A DNA stretch of 64,000 nucleotides, from assembly GCF_009909185.1 (NCBI RefSeq), contig NZ_JAAAMV010000001.1:744001-808000 (forward strand), in the 5' to 3' direction. The stretch is from Paenibacillus glycinis (lineage in GTDB: Bacteria; Bacillota; Bacilli; Paenibacillales; Paenibacillaceae). The first letter of the stretch is position 1; each line of letters opens with the position of its first letter. Position numbers and translations under genes: made by a program. Under the pieces are notes generated by a model. That model did no database searches and was not told where the DNA came from. It saw nothing but the letters and a program-made list of their open reading frames with translations. Below, one piece after another: positions 9,312 to 18,168 of the stretch.

Positions 9312-9821
9312 ATGGCGAATCAAATGACGGCAACGGTAGAAGGGAAAGAACTTATTTTGGAGCGCGTGTTCAAGGCGCCGAGCAAGCTGGTCTTCCAAGC
9401 ATTCTCCGATGCGGAGCATCTGAAGCGCTGGTGGGGACCGCGCGGTTGGGACCTGACGGTATGCACGGTCGATTTCCGTCCGGGCGGCGTCTGGCACTAC
9501 TGCATGAAATGCATGGACCCGAACCAAGGCGACTTCTTCGGCATGGAATCGTGGGGAAAAGCGATCTACGAGGATATGGTCGAAGCGAAGAAAATCGTCT
9601 ACGTCGACTATTTCTCGGATGCCGAAGGCAGCACGGTCGAAGGCATGCCATCCTCGCATATCACGATGACGTTCATCGAGCAAGACGGGGCTACGAAGCT
9701 GATCAGCCGGGCGCGCTACGAATCCGAGGAAGCGCTCAGAAAGGTCATCGAAATGGGCATGGAGCAAGGCGTCACCGAAACGTGGGACCGTCTCGCCGAG
9801 CATCTGGCTTCCCAGCAATAA
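9312..9821 (+). CDS. SRPBCC domain protein (AHSA1-like)
   Basis: The 169-aa protein has the START-like SRPBCC/AHSA1 fold signature. ELILERVFKAPSKLVFQAFSDAEHLKRWWGP occupies the first 45 residues in register with the family, a central FRPGGVWHY strand follows, and the C-terminal helix carries GVTETWDRLAEHL. The family binds hydrophobic ligands or partner proteins and is often controlled by ArsR-type repressors in Bacillota; no such regulator is adjacent here. The ATG chosen has AGGAGG nine bases upstream, although the frame remains open further 5'. It is monocistronic, with its own promoter and a terminator immediately after. Cellular role is not known. Confidence 0.88.
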   Translation: MANQMTATVEGKELILERVFKAPSKLVFQAFSDAEHLKRWWGPRGWDLTVCTVDFRPGGVWHYCMKCMDPNQGDFFGMESWGKAIYEDMVEAKKIVYVDYFSDAEGSTVEGMPSSHITMTFIEQDGATKLISRARYESEEALRKVIEMGMEQGVTETWDRLAEHLASQQ

Positions 9822-9844
9822 TCGAATACACGTGTCTAGTGAAG

Positions 9845-9870
9845 AAAGCCGTCCCGCAAAGGACGGCTTT
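9845..9870 (+). terminator. Intrinsic terminator of the SRPBCC gene
   Basis: A 10-bp perfect stem (AAAGCCGTCC) with a six-base loop lies 23 bp past the stop codon and ends in a T run. Confidence 0.88.
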
Positions 9871-9912
9871 TGCGTTGTGTCGTACGGTCCGCGGGCGGGA
9901 TCGGAACGGAAA

Positions 9913-9940
9913 AAGACCTCGTCCTGAAAGACGAGGTCTT
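9913..9940 (-). terminator. Intrinsic terminator of the subtilase operon
   Basis: An 11-bp perfect stem (AAGACCTCGTC) with a six-base loop follows the stop of the last subtilase on the minus strand and runs into a TTTTT tract. It faces the terminator of the convergent SRPBCC gene. Confidence 0.9.
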
Positions 9941-9956
9941 GAACCGAATGCTCCCG

Positions 9957-12900
9957 TTAATCAATCTCGAATCCGTCGCTGATGACTTTCAAGACGTCGA
10001 ACGAAAGATAATTCCCCGACGATTTCGGATTCTTCTCGGCCGTGTTGACGATCTTGATCGTATGCATCTCATTGTCCAAATCCGTTAATTCGAACACGCT
10101 CGACTGGAATCGATAAGACGGACTGTACAGGTCGACGGGGCTCGAAGTCGCAAGCTTCCCGTCGATATAGATTTCCGCCTTGCCCCTATTCGGCCCTTTG
10201 GTGCCCATCACGATGATGTGCGATCCCCGGAAGGACGTTTCCACCGTGCTGTTCGTCTGGTTCGAATAGCGCGAGCTTTTCCCGCTGTTCTGCGGCGACA
10301 GGTTCGTCTGCCAGATCCCGGTCATTTTGACGTTCGGATTCGTGTCTTCGATGTTGACCGTCGTGGTGTTCTCCGTCTCGTCCTTCGTCGCCTTCGTCAC
10401 GACGAGCGCATCGATCTGAAGCGGCTGCTGGCCGATGGCGATAAAATCGGTGACGTTGATGATCCGGATCGTGTGCTTGCCGTTCTGCAGCTCGCCCGTG
10501 TCGAATACCGGCACTTGATACGTGTCTTTGCCTTCTTTGTCCCCGTTCAGGTTGACGATCTTCTCCGTCTCGGGCTTATCGTCGACCGTCACCGCTATCA
10601 GCGGCGTCACGCTGTTCAGCTTGCTCGCGAGCAATACGCCCCGGGTACCGGTAAAGGTGAGCACGGCCTCGTCCCCGACTTCGTACGATGCCATGGCGAA
10701 TCCGTTCGAGTACGACGAGTTCGATATCCGCTTCCACTTGCTCGAAAAATCGAAATTCACATCGTTCTCCTCCAGCTTGACGGTAAAGGTCTCCGCCGGA
10801 TTGGCGACGCGGAGCTGATCGACGTTGATGGCCGAGCCGACCGAAGCGGGCTCCTGGCTGCCGGTCCACTCGATGGTCAGCGTATGCGCGCCGTTATGCA
10901 CGGATTGCTTCAGCAACACTTGATTCATTTGCTTATATTTATTATACAACGAAGGCGATGCGACCTTGACGCCGTCGATGTACGCATCGGCGATGCCTTG
11001 GTCCGGGCCTTTGACGCCGGTCCACGTGATTTCGCTGCCGGTAAACGCGAAGCTTACGCTGCCCTCGGCGTTCAAACGCTTCAACGTGCCGTTCGAATAG
11101 CCGGCATCGGAAGCCGACTGCCACGCCCCGGTATACGCAAGCGCCGGATCGGTGTCCTCGTAGTCGCCTGTTCCGTGCGCCGCGATTTCGTCATGGTCCA
11201 TGCGAAGCGCGTACGTTCCCGCGCCCGCATAGGCGTGAACGTCGACGTAATAGTAGCCCGTCTCCGGAGCGGCGTAGACGATGGATTCCGTCGAGCTGCC
11301 TTCGGTTTCGGCATGCGCCACCATGTCGACGCTGGACTGGATCGTTTGCGCGGACGGAGCGTAGACGTACAGGTCGTAATCCGTCTCCGCGCCGCCCGTC
11401 AGCGAGAGCGTCAGCTTATCGCCGGCAAGCAGATGGACGAAATACACGTCGTCCGGATTGGCCGCTTCGTCCAGCGTGCCGCCCGGATTGCCGCCTGCGA
11501 GCGGTTTGCCCGGCAGCTCGTCGTCGGTCAGCGCGCCATAAGCATCAAGCATTTTGCCGCTGGCCGTTTTATTCTTCAGCGAAGCCAGCGGTTTGCCGCT
11601 CAGGTCGAGGCGTTCCTTGACCGTCTCCGCGCTCTCCGACGGATCCTGGCTGAGCAGCAGCGCCGCGACGCCCGCCGCGTATGGGGCGGCCATCGACGTC
11701 CCGGTGCTCTTGCTGTAGTCGTCGACCGGAATTTCCAGGTTGATCCGGGTAATCGACGGATCGGTCGTCTCGACGTCGCTGAAATTCATCTGATCCGTCA
11801 AGTCGTACTGCGCCGCTTCATAGATCGTGCCCGCGACGCCGAGCGCGTAGCTCCAGCTCTCGTACTCGGGAACCTCGAAGCGAACGAAGTCGAGGTGGAG
11901 CGTGTCTTGCATGAACGGCGTGCCGACCAACTGGAAGAGCGAGCCTTCGCCGGTGAGCAGCATGCTTCCGCCGCCGTTCAGGTAAGCGGTCAGGTTGTCC
12001 TGGTCGGCCGACTTCAGCGACGAGTTGCCGAGGCCCGTGAACCAGATGACCGTATCGTAGCCGTTCAGCTTCTCGAGGGACGGTCCGTCCTGACCGGCGC
12101 CTACCGTCTCCACGTCGTACGCGTAGCCGGCGGCATCCAGCAGGCCGGTATAGACGGCAAGCTCGTCCGGGAATCCGGCGTCCTGCATGTCGTCCTGCAC
12201 GAGCAGCACGGACGGCTTCTCGGTATCGCTGCCGCCCAAGAACTGCATCGCGCCGTCGAACGCCATCCGCCGCTGCTCGGCAGACGGCATCGATTCAAAG
12301 CCGAACACGTTGTAGACCGCCTTGTACGTGCCGTTATCGATTTGCGCCCCGAGGCCGATGTTGCGGGAAGGCGCCGTGCTCAGCACCGCGATGCCCGGAG
12401 CCGCCGCATCGACGGTCTTCGGTCCGTAGTTGCTGAAGTAGGAGAACAGCCCGTCAGGACCGACGGCCCCTACGGTCACGATATTTTTGCTGCCGTACGA
12501 GCCCGGATAAACCGGAGAGACGTCCAGGTTCTTCGGCGCTTTCAACGAGAAATCTTCCTTCGGCTCATTGCCCGCCGCAACGGTGAAGAGCAGCGGCGAA
12601 GCTTCGATCGCATCCTTCAGCGCCTGGCTGTACGTATCCGTCGTCCAGCTCAGGTTCGCGATTTTCGCCCCTGCGCGCTCGGCGTACTGGATCGCGCGGA
12701 TGACGTCCGACGCATAACCGGTGCCGTCGGGACCGAGCACCTTGAGCGGGAGGATTTTCACGTTCGGGGCGACGCCGCTGATCCCGATGCCGTTATTTGC
12801 CGAAGCCGCGATGACGCCCGCCACCTCGGTCCCGTGGAAATCCCCTTGGCTCGCGTCGAATACCGTGCCGTCCGCATTGTAGAAATCCCACCCGTTCACG

Positions 12901-13688
12901 TCGTCCACGAATCCGTCGCCGTCGTCGTCGATGCCGTTGTTCGGAATTTCGCCCGCATTCTTCCAGATGTTGGCCTTCAGATCGGGATGGGACGTGTCCA
13001 CGCCCGTGTCAAGCACCGCGACGACGACGTCGCCGCTGCCTTGGCTGATATCCCACGCATTGATGGCATTGATGTCGAAGCCGGGCAGACCTTTGACCGG
13101 CCCGTCGATAACCTGACCGACATTCCGCAGTCCCCATTGATCGGGAAACAACGGATCGCTCGGCACGGAAGCCATATGAACCTTGACGTCCGGCTCCGCA
13201 TAGAGCACGCTCGGATCCTGCTTCAGTTCGGCTATGACGCCGTTGACGTCGGCAGATGACGTCTCAAGCACTTCCAGGCCCGTTCCGGGAAGGTTCCACG
13301 CGTCCGCGACCGCCGCGGATTTGGCGCGAAACGCCGCGGCATCTGTCCCTTGCTTGTATTTGACGATGATCCGGCCTCCCGTCGTAGACGGCGCCGTTCC
13401 CTGCCGTTCGCCGAGGCCGGCCAGAAATTTGTCCTGCTCGGTCACGGGAAGAGCCGATGCGGGCACAGTCGCTTGCAAAGAGCCAACCTCCGCGTCGTCC
13501 GCGGAGGACATGCCCCCGGCCGGCGCCGGCCACTGGCTTTTGCGTTCTTTGCCCGGATTCGTCTGCGCGGCCGGATTCGTATCGTCCGCCATATGCGCGC
13601 TAGCCGCATAGCCCGGAACGGATAGCCCGAACGCCGTCGACAACGAAAGCGCTACGATCAGCGCTTGTTTGCGTACATGTCTTTTCAA
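9957..13688 (-). CDS. Secreted S8 subtilase with intact catalytic triad and an inserted Rossmann-like domain
   Basis: The 1243-aa protein has a signal peptide ending near AASA, a pro-region containing RIIVKYKQG and ending near AEPDVKVH, and a subtilase core. The core carries Asp227 (VLDTGVD), His285 (FHGTEVAG), oxyanion Asn374 (AAGN) and Ser665 (GTSMAAP). Between Asn and Ser an insert of about 200 residues holds alternating strands and helices (PSVLLVQDD, YDTVIWFTG, LNGGGSMLLTGEG) resembling a class I glutamine-amidotransferase or ThuA-like fold. After the core come a PPC-type domain (DVYFVHLLAGDKLTLSLTG) and three roughly 120-residue jelly-roll repeats. The start is a TTG eight bases after AGAAGGAG; the upstream paralogue uses the same arrangement. 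It is the last gene of a three-subtilase run, 114 bp after the SLH subtilase, with an imperfect hairpin and no T tract in the gap. Confidence 0.92.
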   Translation of the reverse strand: MKRHVRKQALIVALSLSTAFGLSVPGYAASAHMADDTNPAAQTNPGKERKSQWPAPAGGMSSADDAEVGSLQATVPASALPVTEQDKFLAGLGERQGTAPSTTGGRIIVKYKQGTDAAAFRAKSAAVADAWNLPGTGLEVLETSSADVNGVIAELKQDPSVLYAEPDVKVHMASVPSDPLFPDQWGLRNVGQVIDGPVKGLPGFDINAINAWDISQGSGDVVVAVLDTGVDTSHPDLKANIWKNAGEIPNNGIDDDGDGFVDDVNGWDFYNADGTVFDASQGDFHGTEVAGVIAASANNGIGISGVAPNVKILPLKVLGPDGTGYASDVIRAIQYAERAGAKIANLSWTTDTYSQALKDAIEASPLLFTVAAGNEPKEDFSLKAPKNLDVSPVYPGSYGSKNIVTVGAVGPDGLFSYFSNYGPKTVDAAAPGIAVLSTAPSRNIGLGAQIDNGTYKAVYNVFGFESMPSAEQRRMAFDGAMQFLGGSDTEKPSVLLVQDDMQDAGFPDELAVYTGLLDAAGYAYDVETVGAGQDGPSLEKLNGYDTVIWFTGLGNSSLKSADQDNLTAYLNGGGSMLLTGEGSLFQLVGTPFMQDTLHLDFVRFEVPEYESWSYALGVAGTIYEAAQYDLTDQMNFSDVETTDPSITRINLEIPVDDYSKSTGTSMAAPYAAGVAALLLSQDPSESAETVKERLDLSGKPLASLKNKTASGKMLDAYGALTDDELPGKPLAGGNPGGTLDEAANPDDVYFVHLLAGDKLTLSLTGGAETDYDLYVYAPSAQTIQSSVDMVAHAETEGSSTESIVYAAPETGYYYVDVHAYAGAGTYALRMDHDEIAAHGTGDYEDTDPALAYTGAWQSASDAGYSNGTLKRLNAEGSVSFAFTGSEITWTGVKGPDQGIADAYIDGVKVASPSLYNKYKQMNQVLLKQSVHNGAHTLTIEWTGSQEPASVGSAINVDQLRVANPAETFTVKLEENDVNFDFSSKWKRISNSSYSNGFAMASYEVGDEAVLTFTGTRGVLLASKLNSVTPLIAVTVDDKPETEKIVNLNGDKEGKDTYQVPVFDTGELQNGKHTIRIINVTDFIAIGQQPLQIDALVVTKATKDETENTTTVNIEDTNPNVKMTGIWQTNLSPQNSGKSSRYSNQTNSTVETSFRGSHIIVMGTKGPNRGKAEIYIDGKLATSSPVDLYSPSYRFQSSVFELTDLDNEMHTIKIVNTAEKNPKSSGNYLSFDVLKVISDGFEID

Positions 13689-13802
13689 AGTTTTGGCTCC
13701 TTCTGTCACAAATAATGTGCTGCCGCCGCGAATCCCGATGAGGACCGGGGAAGCCGGCCTGCGGCTCCCCCGAAGAAGTCCCTTCCATCGGACCGAAACG
13801 GA

Positions 13803-16800
13803 TTATTGAATCAGGCCGGCGGATTGCAGAAGGCTGTGGAGCACCTTCGCCACGGCTTCGCGGCTCGTTGCCGCTTTCGGGTCGAATTTGACGCCGCCTT
13901 GCGCTTCGTAGCCTTCCATCAGACCGAGATCGCTCACCGTCTGAACGCTGTCTTGCGCGTACGCGCTGATCTGCGCCGCATCCGCGTAAGGCTTGTGGGT
14001 GCCTTCCGGCTTCAGCAGGTTCAGCAGTTCGGCCGCTCTGGCCAGCATCACCGTCAGATCTTGGCGATTGATTGGCGCGTTCGGATTGAACGAGCCGTTC
14101 GCGCCTTCCACGAGGCCGGCGGCATAGGCGGCCGCCACGTCCTGCGCGAACCAGTCCGTCGCCTTCACGTCGCCGAACGGCGCCTTAGCGGCCGTTTTCT
14201 GCAAGCCGAGCCCTCGGACGAGCATCGAAGCGAATTGCGCGCGGGTCACGTTCGCTTTCGGTTCGAACTTGCCGGCCTTCGTGCCGTTCAGCAGGAATGC
14301 GTCGGCCAGCGTTTGAATTTGATCCTTCGCCCACGATGCGCCGATATCGGCGAACGCGACATGGCGTTTCGCTGCCGCATACGTCGAGAGGCCCGGGCGA
14401 TCGATCGTGACGATCGTCGTGCCGTCCGCCGCGGCCGTAAATCTAGCCGCCACCGGACTCACGCTGCCGTCTTCTTCGTACAAGGCGCCCGCATTCGTCG
14501 CGTCGATGCCTTTATCGAGCACGAAAGAACGCTTGAACGATTGTTCCGCCGCGAAGATTACCGGCGTCGACTTGCCGTCCGCTGCCGCGAACGCCTCGAA
14601 GGCATATGGCGCTCCCAATACGTCGGCATCCGGATATGCAGCTTGGAATGCCGCCTTGGCGTCGGCGTTCTTCGCCACGCGAACGTTCAGTCCGGCGCCG
14701 GCCGTCAAGCCCTTCAACGCCGACAGCGGGAAGGCCACTGAAGCATCCTCGTTCCAAGTGAACACGATGGAGCTGCCGGCCGGCGCTTTGCGCAGCAGCT
14801 CGACTTGCGCAGACGTCAGCTGCAATTGCGCTTCCGTCGCATCGTCGTTCGCGACGTCAAGCGCGATGGCCGCAGGAGCTTGCTTCGCCGCGTCGAGCGC
14901 CGTTTGGAGTTCCGCGTCCGTCACGGTCGCGATCAACTGCTTGCCTTGCAGCGAAGCGGAGGCTTTCGCGGTCACGAGCGATTGACCTTTCTCGATCACG
15001 GTCGGCGCGATGCTTCCGTTTGCCGGAGGCGTCACCGTGCCGCCGTTGCCCGGATTGCCGCCGCCGGGATAACCGCCACCTGGATTGCCAGTGCCCGGAT
15101 TGCCGGTGTCCGGATCGCCATTGTCCGGATCGCCATTGTCCGGATCGCCATTGCCCGGACCGCCGACGCTCAACTTGCTGAATTTGACCGTCGTGTACGC
15201 GACCTGCATATGGTCCGCGTCCAGCTCGCCGGTGGTTTTATCGATATGCTGCGCGAAAATTTCAAGCTCGTACAAGCCGTCCAGCTGGCCGAGCAAATAA
15301 TTGCCTTCCTCGTCCACCCGCGGATCGTCGATGTCGATGCAGCTGCCGTCGATCTGCTCGAAGCGAATCGGTCCCGTCGGAATCGTGGCAAGCTCCTCGT
15401 CGTACATGCTCGACACGAGGCAAGGGGAAGCAAAGGGATCAAGCGGCATGGCGACCAGCAGCAATTGCTGCATGTCTTTCGCGTTCAGCTTGGCCGTGAC
15501 GTCGATCGGATGATCGGGACCTGCGACGACGTCCGTCGCGCGCATGTCCGTCACGCCCCATTCGCTCGGGTCGGAATCTTCGCCGACATGGATAACGAAC
15601 GGCAGGTGAAGCGTAGGCAGGCCGTCGCTTTCCAATATAACGTCGCCTTCGTAGACGCCGTCGGCCGCATCCGCTTGCGCTTCGGCCGTCAGCGTCAAGT
15701 CGAAGTCGCCATTAGCCGCGACCGAGACCGTATTGCCGTCGCCGAGACCGCCCAGCGTCATATCGATCTTGGATACGTCCGGCGTCGGAACGGCCCGCAG
15801 CGGATCCGGGTCCGACGTAACTTGCTTGTGCATTTCCACGTGCGCCTCGTACGTTACCGCGGCGTTCGACGTGTTCTGCACTTCCAGCGGCTTCGAGACG
15901 GGCTCCGAGCCGGCATCGATCATGCCGAAGCTCACGCTGCCCGCTTCGCTCGCCATCTTCGTCGGCTTCATCAGACTGTCGTAGATGGTGATCTCGTCCA
16001 TCGATTTCAGCAAAGCCGGCGTCGCGATGGCATTCGCCACGTTGGCTCGGCCCGCGCCTTGGGAGTAGACGTCGTACGTCGTTCCGGACGGATCGCTGAT
16101 CAGTTCCGTCGTGTTGTCGAGCGCCGCGCGGATGTCGAGCGGCGTCCAATCCTTATGCGCTTCTTTCACGAGCAGCGCCAGACCCGCAACGTGCGGCGTC
16201 GCCATGCTCGTGCCCGACTCGCGCATGTAAGCCTGACTGTAGTCGGCGCCCGCAACGAATTTGCCATAGGCCGGCCAAGTCGAATAAATGTTGACGCCTG
16301 GCGCGACAAGGTCCGGCTTAATGCTGTAATTGCCGTCCGAGTTCGGGCCGCGCGAGCTGAAATCCGCCATGTTGTCGCCTTTGTTTTCAAGCTTGTCGAA
16401 CGCCTCGATCGTGAAGCTGAGGGTTTTCCCCGCGGCGGCGGTCAGCTCGCGCGCGATTGCGCGGCCTTCGACGCCCGCCATGTCGAATGTCGGGATATTA
16501 TCCGCCCCCGGTCCGGAATCGAGGCCGATCAGGCCGTTTCGGCCGGCCTGGTCTTCGGTCAGATCCGGAACCGTCACGCCATTGACGACTTTCGAGTTGC
16601 CGTTGAACATGACGACCGCAAGCGCGCCGTGCTTCTTCGCGAAGGCGACTTTGTCGACGAACGTGATGTCGCCGCGCGAGACGAACGCGATCTTGCCCGT
16701 CACGTTCACGTTCTTGTAATCGGAGTCCTTGCCGAGACCGACGTACACGGCTTCGATCGGATCGTTGCCGAACATGGCTTCGAAGTTCTCTTCGCCCGTC

Positions 16801-18104
16801 TTCCACTGGGCGAGCTTCAGCGGCTTCGCTTCGGACGGCGCGCCGCCCGAGATCTGATGGGATGCGCGCGCGCTGTAGATCGGCATCGCGCTCGGGCTTG
16901 TGGCCGCGCCGACGGAAAAGGCGAGCTGCGCCGCCGACGGGGTGCCCATCGAGTAGTAATATGGCCCTTCCGTCGCCGCGTTGCCGTTCGCGACCACCAC
17001 GGTCACGCCCGCCAGAACGGCATTGTTGACCGCGATCGAATCCGGCGAATTCGGGCTCTTGTTCTCGTCCGAGCCGAGCGACATGTTAATGACGTCCACG
17101 CCGGCCTGAACTGCCCGCTCGAGGCCGTCGATGATCGTGGCCGAAGAACCGGACACCAGACCGTTAGAGGCTCGGCCAAGCACCTTGTACACATACAGGT
17201 CCGCATCGTACGCGACGCCTTTCTGCACTTGCGACGCCGCCGTATTGCGCGCCCGGCCCGCGATCGTTCCCGATACGTGCGTGCCGTGCTGGGTACCCTC
17301 GAAGCCGATGCCGAGCACGTCTTCCGACGGCGTGAGCGGCGGCTCCTCATACGGATCCTCGTCTTGGTAAAAGGAATCGTAGCCGCCGGCAATGTTCAAG
17401 TCCGGATGCATGTAGTCGACGCCCGTATCGAGAACGGCCACCTTCATGCCTTTGCCCGTATAGCCTTCGGCCCACGCCTTGTCGACGCCGATCTGCTTAA
17501 GCGGAGCGTCATCGTACGCCGGATCGGCGGCGACGGCCGCGCCTCCCGCACTGCCCGCACCGTCCGCAAGCGGATAGTACGTCAGGTTCTCGTTGATGCT
17601 GACGACGCCCGGCAGCTTGGCAAGCGTCGGAATTTGGTCCGCGCGCACGGTGACTTCCATGCCGTTCAGCACGTTGGCGAACTTGCGGTTGACCTTCAGC
17701 GTCACGCCTTTCGCCTTCGAAGCGGCGACGAAGGAAGTTTGCTCCTTTTGAATCGCTTGCGTTGCCGACTGCGCCGAGAAGGCTTGCCTGCGGAGCTGGG
17801 CGGCATACTTGCCGACGACCACGGGATCCTGGCTCAATTGCACGATGACGTTCACGTTGCCGGTCGCTTTCGTGTTAATGTTCGGCGAAATGATCGGCGC
17901 CGTCGACGTTGCCGCCGCCGCGGAAGCTTTGTCGATCGCTTCCTTCAGCTGCTTGTAGTCGATCTTCGGCATGCCGCTCGTCGCATCGGCTGAGCCGTTG
18001 TCGGCAGCCATGACGTGCGCGGGCACGTTTAACAGCAGCAGCATGGAAGCTGCGAACGCGGCTGACTTTTTCATGAGTACGTTATTCAAGTTTGTGTTCC
18101 CCAT
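13803..18104 (-). CDS. S8 subtilase with PA domain and three C-terminal SLH repeats, cell-wall anchored
   Basis: The 1433-aa protein has a signal peptide, an inhibitor-I9-like pro-region (NVIVQLSQDP), and a Vpr-like subtilase core. The core has Asp226 (VLDTGVD), His273 (QHGTHVSG), Asn375 and Ser633 (GTSMATPHVAG), split by a protease-associated domain around residues 440-560. Beyond the core lie Fn3-like and Ig-like modules, a low-complexity D/N-G-D-P linker, and three S-layer homology repeats (about 1255-1433) that bind pyruvylated wall polymer. It is therefore a protease displayed on the cell surface. The start is uncertain: the first ATG has weak upstream pairing, and TTG and ATG codons 5 and 10 codons in are alternatives. 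It lies 64 bp after a dead subtilase and is probably in its operon. Confidence 0.92.
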   Translation of the reverse strand: MGNTNLNNVLMKKSAAFAASMLLLLNVPAHVMAADNGSADATSGMPKIDYKQLKEAIDKASAAAATSTAPIISPNINTKATGNVNVIVQLSQDPVVVGKYAAQLRRQAFSAQSATQAIQKEQTSFVAASKAKGVTLKVNRKFANVLNGMEVTVRADQIPTLAKLPGVVSINENLTYYPLADGAGSAGGAAVAADPAYDDAPLKQIGVDKAWAEGYTGKGMKVAVLDTGVDYMHPDLNIAGGYDSFYQDEDPYEEPPLTPSEDVLGIGFEGTQHGTHVSGTIAGRARNTAASQVQKGVAYDADLYVYKVLGRASNGLVSGSSATIIDGLERAVQAGVDVINMSLGSDENKSPNSPDSIAVNNAVLAGVTVVVANGNAATEGPYYYSMGTPSAAQLAFSVGAATSPSAMPIYSARASHQISGGAPSEAKPLKLAQWKTGEENFEAMFGNDPIEAVYVGLGKDSDYKNVNVTGKIAFVSRGDITFVDKVAFAKKHGALAVVMFNGNSKVVNGVTVPDLTEDQAGRNGLIGLDSGPGADNIPTFDMAGVEGRAIARELTAAAGKTLSFTIEAFDKLENKGDNMADFSSRGPNSDGNYSIKPDLVAPGVNIYSTWPAYGKFVAGADYSQAYMRESGTSMATPHVAGLALLVKEAHKDWTPLDIRAALDNTTELISDPSGTTYDVYSQGAGRANVANAIATPALLKSMDEITIYDSLMKPTKMASEAGSVSFGMIDAGSEPVSKPLEVQNTSNAAVTYEAHVEMHKQVTSDPDPLRAVPTPDVSKIDMTLGGLGDGNTVSVAANGDFDLTLTAEAQADAADGVYEGDVILESDGLPTLHLPFVIHVGEDSDPSEWGVTDMRATDVVAGPDHPIDVTAKLNAKDMQQLLLVAMPLDPFASPCLVSSMYDEELATIPTGPIRFEQIDGSCIDIDDPRVDEEGNYLLGQLDGLYELEIFAQHIDKTTGELDADHMQVAYTTVKFSKLSVGGPGNGDPDNGDPDNGDPDTGNPGTGNPGGGYPGGGNPGNGGTVTPPANGSIAPTVIEKGQSLVTAKASASLQGKQLIATVTDAELQTALDAAKQAPAAIALDVANDDATEAQLQLTSAQVELLRKAPAGSSIVFTWNEDASVAFPLSALKGLTAGAGLNVRVAKNADAKAAFQAAYPDADVLGAPYAFEAFAAADGKSTPVIFAAEQSFKRSFVLDKGIDATNAGALYEEDGSVSPVAARFTAAADGTTIVTIDRPGLSTYAAAKRHVAFADIGASWAKDQIQTLADAFLLNGTKAGKFEPKANVTRAQFASMLVRGLGLQKTAAKAPFGDVKATDWFAQDVAAAYAAGLVEGANGSFNPNAPINRQDLTVMLARAAELLNLLKPEGTHKPYADAAQISAYAQDSVQTVSDLGLMEGYEAQGGVKFDPKAATSREAVAKVLHSLLQSAGLIQ
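15044..15167 (-). repeat. Coding tandem repeat, Gly/Asn/Asp/Pro-rich linker of the SLH subtilase
   Basis: Short units encoding N-G-D-P-D, then T/G-N-P-G, repeat in tandem just before the C-terminal module leading to the SLH repeats. This is a flexible spacer between catalytic and anchoring parts, and a likely place for length variation between strains. Confidence 0.75.
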
Positions 18105-18168
18105 TTCCGCATGAATGATAGAGAAGTGCTATTGCGCCGCCGACTCCGGCGTCCGTAGGCCGCGAGGC

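Noticed and set aside
9149-9982. A 277-codon plus-strand open frame overlapping the SRPBCC gene
   Set aside because: It is in a different frame from the well-supported SRPBCC protein, runs through a promoter and two terminators, and has no family similarity.
10218-13259. A 1013-codon plus-strand open frame over the last subtilase (similar one at 14805-17993)
   Set aside because: Both are antisense shadows of confident subtilase genes, with the Arg/Val/Asp-rich composition that such shadows show and no start signal.
13747-13770. Strong terminator between the second and third subtilases
   Set aside because: The hairpin is imperfect and has no T tract on the transcribed strand, so it is not enough to split the operon.
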